From: Nocardioides speluncae
GTDB taxonomy: Bacteria > Actinomycetota > Actinomycetes > Propionibacteriales > Nocardioidaceae
DNA length: 64,000 nucleotides
Direction of reading: 5' to 3'
NCBI RefSeq assembly: GCF_003121585.1
Contig: NZ_QEOO01000026.1
Coordinates: forward strand, 124,001-188,000
In this document: piece after piece, positions 28,799 through 35,645 of the stretch
Layout: each line of letters starts with the position of its first letter
How positions within the stretch are numbered: position 1 is the stretch's first letter
Notes under the pieces: generated by a model
What the model was told of the DNA's origin: nothing
Seen by the model: only the letters and a program-made list of their open reading frames with translations
Database searches by the model: none
Position numbers and translations under genes: made by a program

Positions 28799-29715
28799 CC
28801 GATCTCGAGGACCGCGCGGCCGGTGGTGTGCCCCGCCTCGACGTCGGCGAGCGCCGCGGCCGCCTCGGCGAACGGGTAGACCTGGACCACCGGCACCAGC
28901 TCCCCCTTCTCGACCAGCGCGGCCAGCTCGTCGAGCACCTCGCGCGCCGGAGCCTGCGCGCGGTCGACGACCGCGCCGCCGAGGTCCGCCACCCGGTCCT
29001 CGCCGACCGAGACCAGGCGCCCCACCGGGGCGAACGGCGCCGCAATGTCGAGGGCGTCACCACCGGCGGTATCGATGACGGCATCCACGCCGTTCGGCGC
29101 CGCGGCGCGGATCCGGTCGGCGACCTCGTCGGCCGTCCCGGCCGAGCTCACATGTACGGCGCCGAGGCCCGTCAGCAGCGCCTGCTTGGCCGGCGAGGCG
29201 GTGCCGACGACGGTCAGGCCGGCGCGCACCGCCAGCTGCACCAGCGGTACGCCGACGCCGCCACCCGCGCCGGTCACCAGCAGGGTCGTGCCGGTGGGCA
29301 GCGCGACCTGGGACAGCGCGTTGTGCGCCGTCGCGGAGGACACCGGGAGCGTGGCGGCATCGGTGAAGGAGACTGCGGACGGCTTGTGGGCCAGCAGGGC
29401 GGTGGTCACGGCGGTCTGGGTCGCGTAGCCTCCGGCATCGGTAGCGCCGAAGACCTCGTCACCGACCGCGAAGTCGGTCACGCCCGCGCCGACGCCGTCG
29501 ACCACGCCGGCGATCGTCCGGCCGAGCACCGACGGGAAGTCCCGCTGCTCGAAGTCTCGGTGCCAGCCGGCCCGGAGCTTCCAGTCGACCGGGTTGACGG
29601 CCGCAGCCCGGACCCGGACCCGCACCTCGCCGGGGGCCGGACTGGGCTCCGGGATCTCACGGAGCTCTTGGACCTCGGGGCCGCCGTACTCGGTGAACAC
29701 GAACGCTGTCGTCAT
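28795..29715 (-). CDS. NADPH:quinone reductase-like MDR oxidoreductase
   Basis: 306 aa, medium-chain dehydrogenase without structural zinc. GroES-like N-domain (PSVLGRTIAGVVDGVGAGVTDFAVGDEVFG) and Rossmann domain with LVTGAGGGVGVPLVQLA (about 148-164). The zinc-ligand Cys of alcohol dehydrogenases is absent, as in quinone reductase/zeta-crystallin members. Cytoplasmic; substrate unproven. ATG 29715. Confidence 0.92.
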   Translation of the reverse strand: MTTAFVFTEYGGPEVQELREIPEPSPAPGEVRVRVRAAAVNPVDWKLRAGWHRDFEQRDFPSVLGRTIAGVVDGVGAGVTDFAVGDEVFGATDAGGYATQTAVTTALLAHKPSAVSFTDAATLPVSSATAHNALSQVALPTGTTLLVTGAGGGVGVPLVQLAVRAGLTVVGTASPAKQALLTGLGAVHVSSAGTADEVADRIRAAAPNGVDAVIDTAGGDALDIAAPFAPVGRLVSVGEDRVADLGGAVVDRAQAPAREVLDELAALVEKGELVPVVQVYPFAEAAAALADVEAGHTTGRAVLEIG

Positions 29716-29765
29716 GCTCCGGCCAACCCGCGTCGGCGGCCGGGCATGCCCCGTTCGCGGCGAGC

Positions 29766-30452
29766 TTAGAGCCGGCGGACGAAGATGTGCTCGGCGGCCT
29801 CGGGCATGATCTCGGCGGTCTCGCCGCCGGAGCCGACCAGGACGCCTTCGGGCGTCGCGACGATCGTGACGGTCTTGTCGGGCAGCGCGCCGACCCGGCG
29901 CAGGGCGCTCATCAGCACCTCGTCCTTCTGCATCTCCTCGGAGATCCGGCGCACGTGCACCCGCGCATCGTCGGGGCCGGCGACCTCGGACAGCGCCTCG
30001 ACGCCGTCCATGAACTCCTCGCCCAGCTGCTCCTCGCCGAGCTCGTCGAGGCCAGGGATCGGGTTGCCGTACGGCGAGGACGTGGGGTGGCCGAGCAGCT
30101 CGACGAGGCGCCGCTCGACGGTCTCGGACATGACGTGCTCCCAGCGGCAGGCCTCGGCATGCACGAGCTCCCAGTCGAGCCCGATCACGTCGGTCAGCAG
30201 CCGCTCCGCGAGCCGGTGCTTGCGCATCACGCGCATCGCAAGCCGGTTGCCCTCGTCGGTCAGCTCGAGGTGCCGGTCGCCTTCGATGGTGAGCAGCCCG
30301 TCGCGCTCCATCCGAGCCACGGTCTGCGACACGGTCGGCCCGCTCTGGTGCAGCCGCTCGGCGATCCGGGCGCGCAGCGGCACGATGCCTTCCTCGACCA
30401 GCTCGTAGATGGTGCGGAGGTACATCTCGGTGGTGTCGATGAGGTCGCTCAC
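29766..30452 (-). CDS. ideR: iron-dependent transcriptional repressor, DtxR/IdeR family
   Basis: 228 aa from GTG 30452. With that start the residues fall on DtxR/IdeR numbering exactly: M10, C102, E105, H106 for the primary metal site and H79, E83, H98 for the ancillary site; this decides the start over one 27 bp upstream. Winged helix-turn-helix 1-70 (HQSGPTVSQTVARMERDGLL), dimerisation domain to about 140, and a C-terminal SH3-like domain. It should repress iron-uptake genes when Fe2+ is bound. No iron box is visible in this window. Confidence 0.94.
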   Translation of the reverse strand: MSDLIDTTEMYLRTIYELVEEGIVPLRARIAERLHQSGPTVSQTVARMERDGLLTIEGDRHLELTDEGNRLAMRVMRKHRLAERLLTDVIGLDWELVHAEACRWEHVMSETVERRLVELLGHPTSSPYGNPIPGLDELGEEQLGEEFMDGVEALSEVAGPDDARVHVRRISEEMQKDEVLMSALRRVGALPDKTVTIVATPEGVLVGSGGETAEIMPEAAEHIFVRRL

Positions 30453-30506
30453 TGCGCCATTCTTGCACTCGGAACCCACAGAACAGGGACAAGGCAGGAT
30501 GGTCCC

Positions 30507-31301
30507 ATGACCGAGCTGACGATCCCGGCCCGCTTCAGCGGCCCACCCACCTCAGCCAACGGCGGCTACACCGCCGGACTGCTCGCCGCGGCCCTGGCCG
30601 GCGACGGCGACACGCTGCCGAAGACGCCGGTCGAGGTGACCCTGCGCAAGCCGCCGCCGATGGAGACGGCGATCCCGCTGCAGCCTGCTGAGGACGGTCA
30701 CCTGGTCGCGGGTGGCGAGGACGGTGTGGTCGCCGAGGCCAAGGTGTACGGCGGCGAGCTGGAGCCGGTCGCGCCGGTGACGTACGACGAGGCGGCCGCC
30801 GCGCAGGCGTCGTACCCGGGACTGGTCCGGCACCCGTTCCCGCGCTGCTTCGTCTGCGGACCCGACCGCGCCGAGGGAGACGGGCTGCGGATCTTCCCGG
30901 GCAAGGTCGGTGAGACCGACGGCGGCCTGCTCCGCGTCGCCGCCACCTGGACGCCCGGCGAGAGCGTGGCCGAGGAGCCGGGCCTGGCCTCGTTGCCGGC
31001 CACCTGGGCCGCGCTCGACTGCACCGGCGGCTGGGCCGGCGACCTCACCGAGCGCTGGATGGTGCTCGGGCGGCTGACCGGCCTGGTCCACTCGCTGCCA
31101 GCGATCGGGGCGCCCCACGTGGTGGTCGGCGAGGGCCGTGCGGCCGAGGGTCGCAAGGCGTTCACCGCGACCTCCCTGTACGACGACGCCGGCACCCTGC
31201 TGGCCACCGCCGAGCACGTGTGGATCTCCGTCGCCAGCGGAGCTCCGGGTTGGTCGACAACCGCTCCGCGATCGTCGACCGACCCGGCGGCCTTCTCATG
31301 A
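30507..31301 (+). CDS. hotdog-fold thioesterase-like protein
   Basis: 264 aa. Two hotdog-like halves. The N-terminal one starts FSGPPTSANGGYTAGLLA, a common acyl-CoA thioesterase/PaaI-type opening, and the motif HPFPRCFVCGPDRAEGDGLRIFPG at about 110-133 is a signature of an uncharacterised actinobacterial clade. No catalytic residue can be named with confidence. Stop overlaps the amylase-family start (ATGA), yet no metabolic link is obvious. Confidence 0.72.
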   Translation: MTELTIPARFSGPPTSANGGYTAGLLAAALAGDGDTLPKTPVEVTLRKPPPMETAIPLQPAEDGHLVAGGEDGVVAEAKVYGGELEPVAPVTYDEAAAAQASYPGLVRHPFPRCFVCGPDRAEGDGLRIFPGKVGETDGGLLRVAATWTPGESVAEEPGLASLPATWAALDCTGGWAGDLTERWMVLGRLTGLVHSLPAIGAPHVVVGEGRAAEGRKAFTATSLYDDAGTLLATAEHVWISVASGAPGWSTTAPRSSTDPAAFS

Positions 31302-32890
31302 GCACCCCGCTGACCGGCCCGTGGTGGAAGCACGCGGTCTGCTACCAGATCTACGTCCGCAGCTTCGCCGACGCCGATGGTGACGGGGTCGGCGACCTGC
31401 CCGGGATCACCGCGCGGCTGCCGTACCTGAGCGACCTCGGCGTGGACGCCATCTGGATCACGCCGTTCTACACCTCGCCGCAGCACGACCACGGCTACGA
31501 CGTCGCCGACTACTGCGACGTCGACCCGCTGTTCGGGACCCTGACCGACTTCGACGCGCTGCTCGGCCGCGCTCACGAGCTGGGGCTGCGGGTGATCGTC
31601 GACCTGGTGCCCAACCACACGTCCAGCGCGCACCCCTGGTTCCAGGCCGCGCTCGCCGCCGCGCCGGGAAGCCCGGAGCGGGCGCGCTACCTGTTTCGCG
31701 ACGGCATGGGCGAGAACGGCGAGGAGCCGCCGAACAACTGGAAGTCAATCTTCGGCGGACAAGCATGGACCCGGGTTGAGGACGGCCAGTGGTACCTCCA
31801 CCTGTTCGACACCACCCAGCCCGACCTGGACTGGACCCACCCCGAGGTCCCGGCGATGTTCGAGGACGTGCTGCGGTTCTGGCTGGACCGTGGGGTCGAC
31901 GGGTTCCGGATCGACGTCGCCCACGGGATGTACAAGGCACCCGGCCTGCCCGACGCCGACTACTCGGCGCCGCACCCGGTGGGCCCGCTGGACCAGGACG
32001 ACCCGTCGATGGTCGACCTGCCCAGCAAGGACGAGCCGATGTGGGACCAGCCGGAGGTGCACAACCTCTACCGGCGCTGGCACCAGATCCTCGCGTCGTA
32101 CGACGGCGACCGGATGGGCGTCGCGGAGGCCTGGACCGCCACTCCCGAGGCGATGGCGCACTACGTCCGCCCGGACGAGCTGCAGCAGACGTTCAACTTC
32201 CACTGGCTGAGCGCCCCGTGGTCCGCGGCGGCGTTCGCCGAGGTGATCACCGGGACCCTGGATGCGGTCGGCTCGGTCGGCGCATCGGCGACCTGGGTGC
32301 TCAGCAACCACGATGTGATCCGGCACGTCACCCGGTACGGCGGCGGCGCCCGCGGGCAGGCACGCGGTCGCGCGGCACTGCTCGCGATGCTGGCGCTGCC
32401 TGGATCGGCGTACATCTACCAGGGCGAGGAGCTCGGCCTGGAGCAGGTCGCCGTACCACCCGAGCTGCGCCGCGACCCGCGCTCGCTGGTCACCGGCCTG
32501 GTCGGCCGGGACGGCTGCCGGATCCCGCTGCCGTGGGGCGGCGAGCAGCCGCCGTACGAGTTCGGGCCGACCGCCGGCCAGCCGTGGCTGCCGCAGCCGG
32601 AGGCCTGGGCGGCGCTGAGCGTAGCCGCGCAGAAGGGCGTGGCCGGCTCGACGCTGGAGTTCTACCGGGAGGCGCTGGCGGTACGCCGTACCTTCGCGGA
32701 GACGGCCGGCGACGAGGTCGAGATGCTCGACCTGGGCGCCGACGTGCTGGCGTTCCGGCGCGGTGACCTGGTCTGCCTGCTCAACTGCGGAGCGACCGCG
32801 GTCGAGGTGCCGGAGGGCGAGGTGCTGCTGTGCAGCGGCGATGTGCCCGGCGCCTCCGACACGACGACGTGGTTACGGTCCCCACACTGA
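31298..32890 (+). CDS. alpha-glucosidase / GH13 alpha-amylase family
   Basis: 530 aa, cytoplasmic. GH13 catalytic residues: nucleophile D206 (GFRIDVAHG), acid-base E277 (GVAEAWT), and D339 (LSNHDV). WWKHAVCYQIYVRSFADADGDGVGDL and the conserved DLVPNHTS are typical of oligo-1,6-glucosidase/maltase enzymes (AglA-like, GH13 subfamily 23/30 style). It should hydrolyse maltose-type oligosaccharides. The last 18 bp overlap the convergent marR-type gene. Confidence 0.94.
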   Translation: MSTPLTGPWWKHAVCYQIYVRSFADADGDGVGDLPGITARLPYLSDLGVDAIWITPFYTSPQHDHGYDVADYCDVDPLFGTLTDFDALLGRAHELGLRVIVDLVPNHTSSAHPWFQAALAAAPGSPERARYLFRDGMGENGEEPPNNWKSIFGGQAWTRVEDGQWYLHLFDTTQPDLDWTHPEVPAMFEDVLRFWLDRGVDGFRIDVAHGMYKAPGLPDADYSAPHPVGPLDQDDPSMVDLPSKDEPMWDQPEVHNLYRRWHQILASYDGDRMGVAEAWTATPEAMAHYVRPDELQQTFNFHWLSAPWSAAAFAEVITGTLDAVGSVGASATWVLSNHDVIRHVTRYGGGARGQARGRAALLAMLALPGSAYIYQGEELGLEQVAVPPELRRDPRSLVTGLVGRDGCRIPLPWGGEQPPYEFGPTAGQPWLPQPEAWAALSVAAQKGVAGSTLEFYREALAVRRTFAETAGDEVEMLDLGADVLAFRRGDLVCLLNCGATAVEVPEGEVLLCSGDVPGASDTTTWLRSPH

Positions 32891-33343
32891 GTTGTAGCGG
32901 GTGAGCGCGTCGGCGAGCTGCTCCAGGTCCTCCTGCGACCACTCGCCGAGGCGCTCCTGGAACCGCTTGCGGCGGGCCCGGCGCAGGGCGTCGGTGCGCT
33001 CGCGGCCGAGGTCGGTCAGCCGGACCAGCTGGGCGCGGCCGTCGTCGGGGTCGGGCACTCGCTCGGCCAGCCCGAGCCCGATCACCTCGCTGACCGCCCG
33101 GCTCAGGCCGCCCTTGTCGAGGTCGATGATCTCGGCGAGCTCGCCCTGCCGGCGCTCGCCGCGCTGCGCGAGGGTCTGGATGACGGCGTACCCGTTGAGG
33201 CCGAGGGCCGGGTCGACCTCGCGCGCTCCCTCGCGCTCCTTGCGCCGGAACCGCCGGCCCATGAACCACAGCTGAGACTCGACCTCGAGCATCGCGCGTT
33301 GCCGGGCCTGTCTGTCTGTCTCGCTCTCGGCCTTCGTGGTCAC
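32873..33343 (-). CDS. MarR-family transcriptional regulator
   Basis: 156 aa, GTG start at 33343 overlapping the MFS stop (GTGA). Winged helix: ALGLNGYAVIQTLAQRGERRQGELAEIIDLDKGGLSRAVSEVIGLGLAERVPDPDDGRAQLVRLTDLG, with the wing DPDDGRAQ typical of MarR. Second gene of the pump operon; it probably binds the two operators at 34930-34972 and is released by the pump substrate. Confidence 0.93.
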   Translation of the reverse strand: MTTKAESETDRQARQRAMLEVESQLWFMGRRFRRKEREGAREVDPALGLNGYAVIQTLAQRGERRQGELAEIIDLDKGGLSRAVSEVIGLGLAERVPDPDDGRAQLVRLTDLGRERTDALRRARRKRFQERLGEWSQEDLEQLADALTRYNSVWGP

Positions 33344-34860
33344 GCGGCCACCTCCACCTCGTCGTCTCGGTGGATGGTAGTCCGCAGCGGAACCTCGCGG
33401 ATCAGCAGAACGCAGACCAGCGCGATCACCGCGAACGGAACCGCGACCAGGAAGATGTGGCCGGTCGCGTCCCCGAACGCCGCCTCGAAGACCGCGCGCA
33501 CCGGCGGCGGCAGCTCGCGCATGTCGGGTACGGCGCGGCTGCCGCTCTCGTCGACGGCGATGCCGAGCTTGGCCAGCCCGTGAGTGACGTCCTCGGACAC
33601 CTGGTGGGCCAGGATCGCGCCGAGCACCGAGACGCCGACCGAGCCGCCCATGGAGCGGAAGAACGCGACGACCGAGCTGGTGGCGCCCATGTCGCGCTGC
33701 GCGGCGTTGTTCTGTACGGCGAGCACGAGGTTCTGCATCGTCGCGCCGAGGCCGAGGCCGAGCACCGCCATATAGAGGCCGACCACAACCAGGTTGGTCG
33801 ACTCGTCGATGGTCGCCAGCAGAATCAGCCCGATCACGACCGCGACCATGCCGGCAACCAGGTAGCGCTTCCAGAGGCCGGTCGTGGCAATGATCCGGCC
33901 GGTGACGACGCTCGACACCACGAGGCCGCCGACCATCGCGATCGACATCAGGCCGGCGTTGGTGGGCGTCATCCCGCGGGAGATCTGGAAGTACTGGCTC
34001 AGGTAGACCGTCGAGCCGAACATCGCGATGCCGACCATCACCGAGGCGACGGTGGCCAGGCTGATGGTCCGGTCGGCGAACAGATGGAGCGGGATGATCG
34101 GCTCGCGGGCGACCTTCGCCTCGACGTACACCGCGGCGACCAGGAGGCCGACGCCGACCGCCACGAGGACGGCCGTCGTACCGGACAGCCACGCGAACTG
34201 GTGGCCGGCCAGCGACACCCAGATCAGCAGCACCGAGACGCCGCACGCGATCAGCGTCGCGCCGAGGTAGTCAATGTGCACCTCGCGGCGCACGGTGGGC
34301 AGGTGCAGGGTGCGCTGGAGTACGACGAACGCGAGGGCCGCGAACGGGATGCCGACGTAGAAGCACCAGCGCCAGCCGAGGCCGGGCGTGTCCACGATCA
34401 GGCCGCCGATCAACGGGCCGGTGACCGTGCCGAGCGCGAAGACCGCGCCCAGGTAGCCGGAGTAGCGGCCGCGCTCGCGCGGCGAGACCATCGTCGCGAT
34501 CACGACCTGCACCAGCGCGGTGAGGCCGCCGACGCCGAGACCTTGGACGGCGCGCGAGGCGATCAGCGTGCCCATGTTGGGCGAGACAGCCGCGAACAGC
34601 GACCCGACCACGTAGATCACCAGCGCCGACTGGACCAGCACCTTCTTGTTGAAGAGGTCGGCGAGCTTGCCCCAGACCGGCGTGGACGCGGTCATCGTCA
34701 GCAGCGTCGCGACCACGACCCAGGTGTAGCCGGACTCGCTGCCGTCGAGGTCGGACACGATCCGCGGCAGCGCGTTGGAGACAACAGTCGAGGAGAGGAT
34801 CGCGACGAACATCGCGATCAGCAGTCCCGACAGCGCCTCCAGGACCTCGCGGTGGGTCAT
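33340..34860 (-). CDS. MFS drug exporter, DHA2 (EmrB/QacA) family, 14 helices
   Basis: 506 aa from ATG 34860 (GAGG eight bases upstream). TTG codons at 34899 and 34944 extend the frame, but the latter falls inside a promoter -10 box. About 14 membrane helices; motif A GKLADLFNKKVLVQ near 70-83 and motif C-like GAVFALGTVTGPLIGGLIVD (DHA2). Proton-driven export of hydrophobic drugs is expected; substrate unknown. Co-transcribed with its MarR regulator. Confidence 0.94.
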   Translation of the reverse strand: MTHREVLEALSGLLIAMFVAILSSTVVSNALPRIVSDLDGSESGYTWVVVATLLTMTASTPVWGKLADLFNKKVLVQSALVIYVVGSLFAAVSPNMGTLIASRAVQGLGVGGLTALVQVVIATMVSPRERGRYSGYLGAVFALGTVTGPLIGGLIVDTPGLGWRWCFYVGIPFAALAFVVLQRTLHLPTVRREVHIDYLGATLIACGVSVLLIWVSLAGHQFAWLSGTTAVLVAVGVGLLVAAVYVEAKVAREPIIPLHLFADRTISLATVASVMVGIAMFGSTVYLSQYFQISRGMTPTNAGLMSIAMVGGLVVSSVVTGRIIATTGLWKRYLVAGMVAVVIGLILLATIDESTNLVVVGLYMAVLGLGLGATMQNLVLAVQNNAAQRDMGATSSVVAFFRSMGGSVGVSVLGAILAHQVSEDVTHGLAKLGIAVDESGSRAVPDMRELPPPVRAVFEAAFGDATGHIFLVAVPFAVIALVCVLLIREVPLRTTIHRDDEVEVAA

Positions 34861-34929
34861 CGGTGGGGCCTCGTCGTACGGCTTGGGTGTGACGGTCAAC
34901 GCGGTGCGGCTTTCAGTCGAGATCGGATT

Positions 34930-34972
34930 AGTTGCGGATCTCAACTTACGCTCGGTGGTTGTGAATCACAAC
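34930..34972 (-). promoter_or_regulatory. MFS-marR promoter with two MarR operators
   Basis: On the minus strand TTGTGA (34971-34966), a 17 bp spacer and TAAGTT (34948-34943) form a sigma70-like promoter. GTTGTGA-A-TCACAAC (34958-34972) covers the -35 and AGTTG-N7-CAACT (34930-34946) covers the -10; both are TTG-N7-CAA dyads of the same design (TTGyGrATCwCAA). Binding at either would block RNA polymerase. Confidence 0.7.
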
Positions 34973-35032
34973 TACTTGGGCATGCGATCCCGCTCACGTG
35001 CGTCGACATGGGCGGCGGGGCGGGGGATGGGA

Positions 35033-35060
35033 CAGCCCGCAGGCGGCGACCTGCGGGCTG
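35033..35060 (-). terminator. GC-rich hairpin preceding the MFS promoter
   Basis: CAGCCCGCAGG and CCTGCGGGCTG (35033-35043 and 35050-35060) form a perfect 11 bp stem with a 6 nt loop. On the minus strand it is followed by TCCCATCCCC, no clear U-run. Its 5' arm can also pair over 9 bp with the 3' arm of the upstream stem at 35247-35258, an attenuator-like alternative. Confidence 0.55.
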
Positions 35061-35246
35061 GAGCGGAATCCGCCACGCACGGGTGCGGCACTTCTCGGGT
35101 ACCCCCCGGCCCAGTGACGGGTGCTAGGCGACCGCACCGTGCAGATCCGCTCAACCCCCCATATGCAGGTTAGACGCGACGACCGTCGGCTCGCGTTGGC
35201 ACTGGGGGTCACAGGTCGGCATCGAATCGGTACCGGAAATAGGGAC

Positions 35247-35413
35247 GGCCCGCAGGCGTTGGTGCTTGTGCACCGTCTCCGGCGGACTTGTACCGGAGCG
35301 CCTGCGGGCCGGGTGACTACCCTTGAATTGCCAGCGGCTTCTCGACACCACTGGCTGCGAGTCGCTTCGGAGGTGACCCCGGTACGTCGTACCACGGGTC
35401 CTCGACGACTCGC
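35247..35413 (-). ncRNA. multi-helix structured leader RNA (unnamed)
   Basis: Perfect helices found by eye: 12 bp stem 35247-35258/35299-35310 enclosing two hairpins (GGTGC-TTGT-GCACC at 35261-35274 and CTCCGG/CCGGAG at 35277-35298), making a three-way junction. Next to it are GGGT-GACT-ACCC (35311-35322), GCCAG/CTGGC (35330-35355) and an 8 bp stem GCGAGTCG/CGACTCGC (35357-35413) enclosing GACCC/GGGTC and GGTAC/GTACC. It matches no riboswitch class I recognise. Strand assigned from the promoter and short ORF upstream. Confidence 0.55.
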
Positions 35414-35431
35414 TTCTCTGCGGTGGAGCTG

Positions 35432-35470
35432 CTAGCGGGCAGCCACCTCACGCGTCCTAAAAGAATTCAC
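35432..35470 (-). CDS. 12-codon leader ORF with near-perfect anti-16S Shine-Dalgarno
   Basis: GTG-start ORF encoding (M)NSFRTREVAAR. It is preceded, with 6 bases between the end of GGTCC and GTG including CAGAA, by GGAAAGGAGGTGGTCC, which complements the 3' tail of 16S rRNA over about 15 bases with a single mismatch. The codons for VAAR and the stop lie in a hairpin (GGTGGCTGC pairing with GCAGC/CACC). Too short to be a typical enzyme; best read as a regulatory leader peptide. It stands alone 570 bp upstream of the MFS pump on the same strand. Confidence 0.6.
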   Translation of the reverse strand: MNSFRTREVAAR

Positions 35471-35501
35471 TTCTGGACCACCTCCTTTCCCGTGTCCCAC
35501 A

Positions 35502-35530
35502 AACGTACGGCCCCTCCCGCACCGCCACAA
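35502..35530 (-). promoter_or_regulatory. promoter for the leader ORF
   Basis: Minus strand TTGTGG (35530-35525), 17 bp, TACGTT (35507-35502). A transcript starting about seven bases on would have a 25 nt leader consisting mainly of the extended Shine-Dalgarno. GTTAATTCCC just upstream of the -35 is AT-rich for this genome, faintly like a WhiB7-dependent promoter. Confidence 0.5.
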
Positions 35531-35578
35531 GGGAATTAACGCCTGCCGACATCCGGAGGCCTCGAGCAGCGCGACCGC

Positions 35579-35641
35579 GATAGTCCAGAACGTTTGACAT
35601 CACTTCTGGGCCGAAAGTGATGTCAACCGTTCTGGACTATC
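35579..35641. terminator. long palindrome at the 3' end of the ABC exporter gene (family 1, copy 1)
   Basis: 27 bp arms (35579-35605 and 35615-35641, beginning GATAGTCCAGAACGTTTGAC) pair with one mismatch around a 9 nt loop; it ends 4 bp after the ABC gene stop. A second copy is at 60558-60620, so it is a dispersed repeat that also serves as a terminator. Confidence 0.7.
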
Positions 35642-35645
35642 CCCC

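Noticed and set aside
30453..30479. Upstream ATG start for the IdeR-like regulator
   Set aside because: Starting at GTG 30452 puts every metal ligand on DtxR/IdeR numbering; the upstream nine residues have no family counterpart.
34861..34944. TTG start of the MFS pump at 34944
   Set aside because: It falls within the -10 box and second operator of the promoter; ATG 34860 has a GAGG ribosome binding site.
35247..35413. Known riboswitch class
   Set aside because: No cobalamin, TPP, SAM, ydaO or glycine consensus elements were recognisable.
35000..35500. RNase P RNA, tmRNA, SRP RNA or 6S RNA
   Set aside because: I looked for the conserved cores (for example tmRNA tag and acceptor end, SRP apical loop) and did not find them on either strand.
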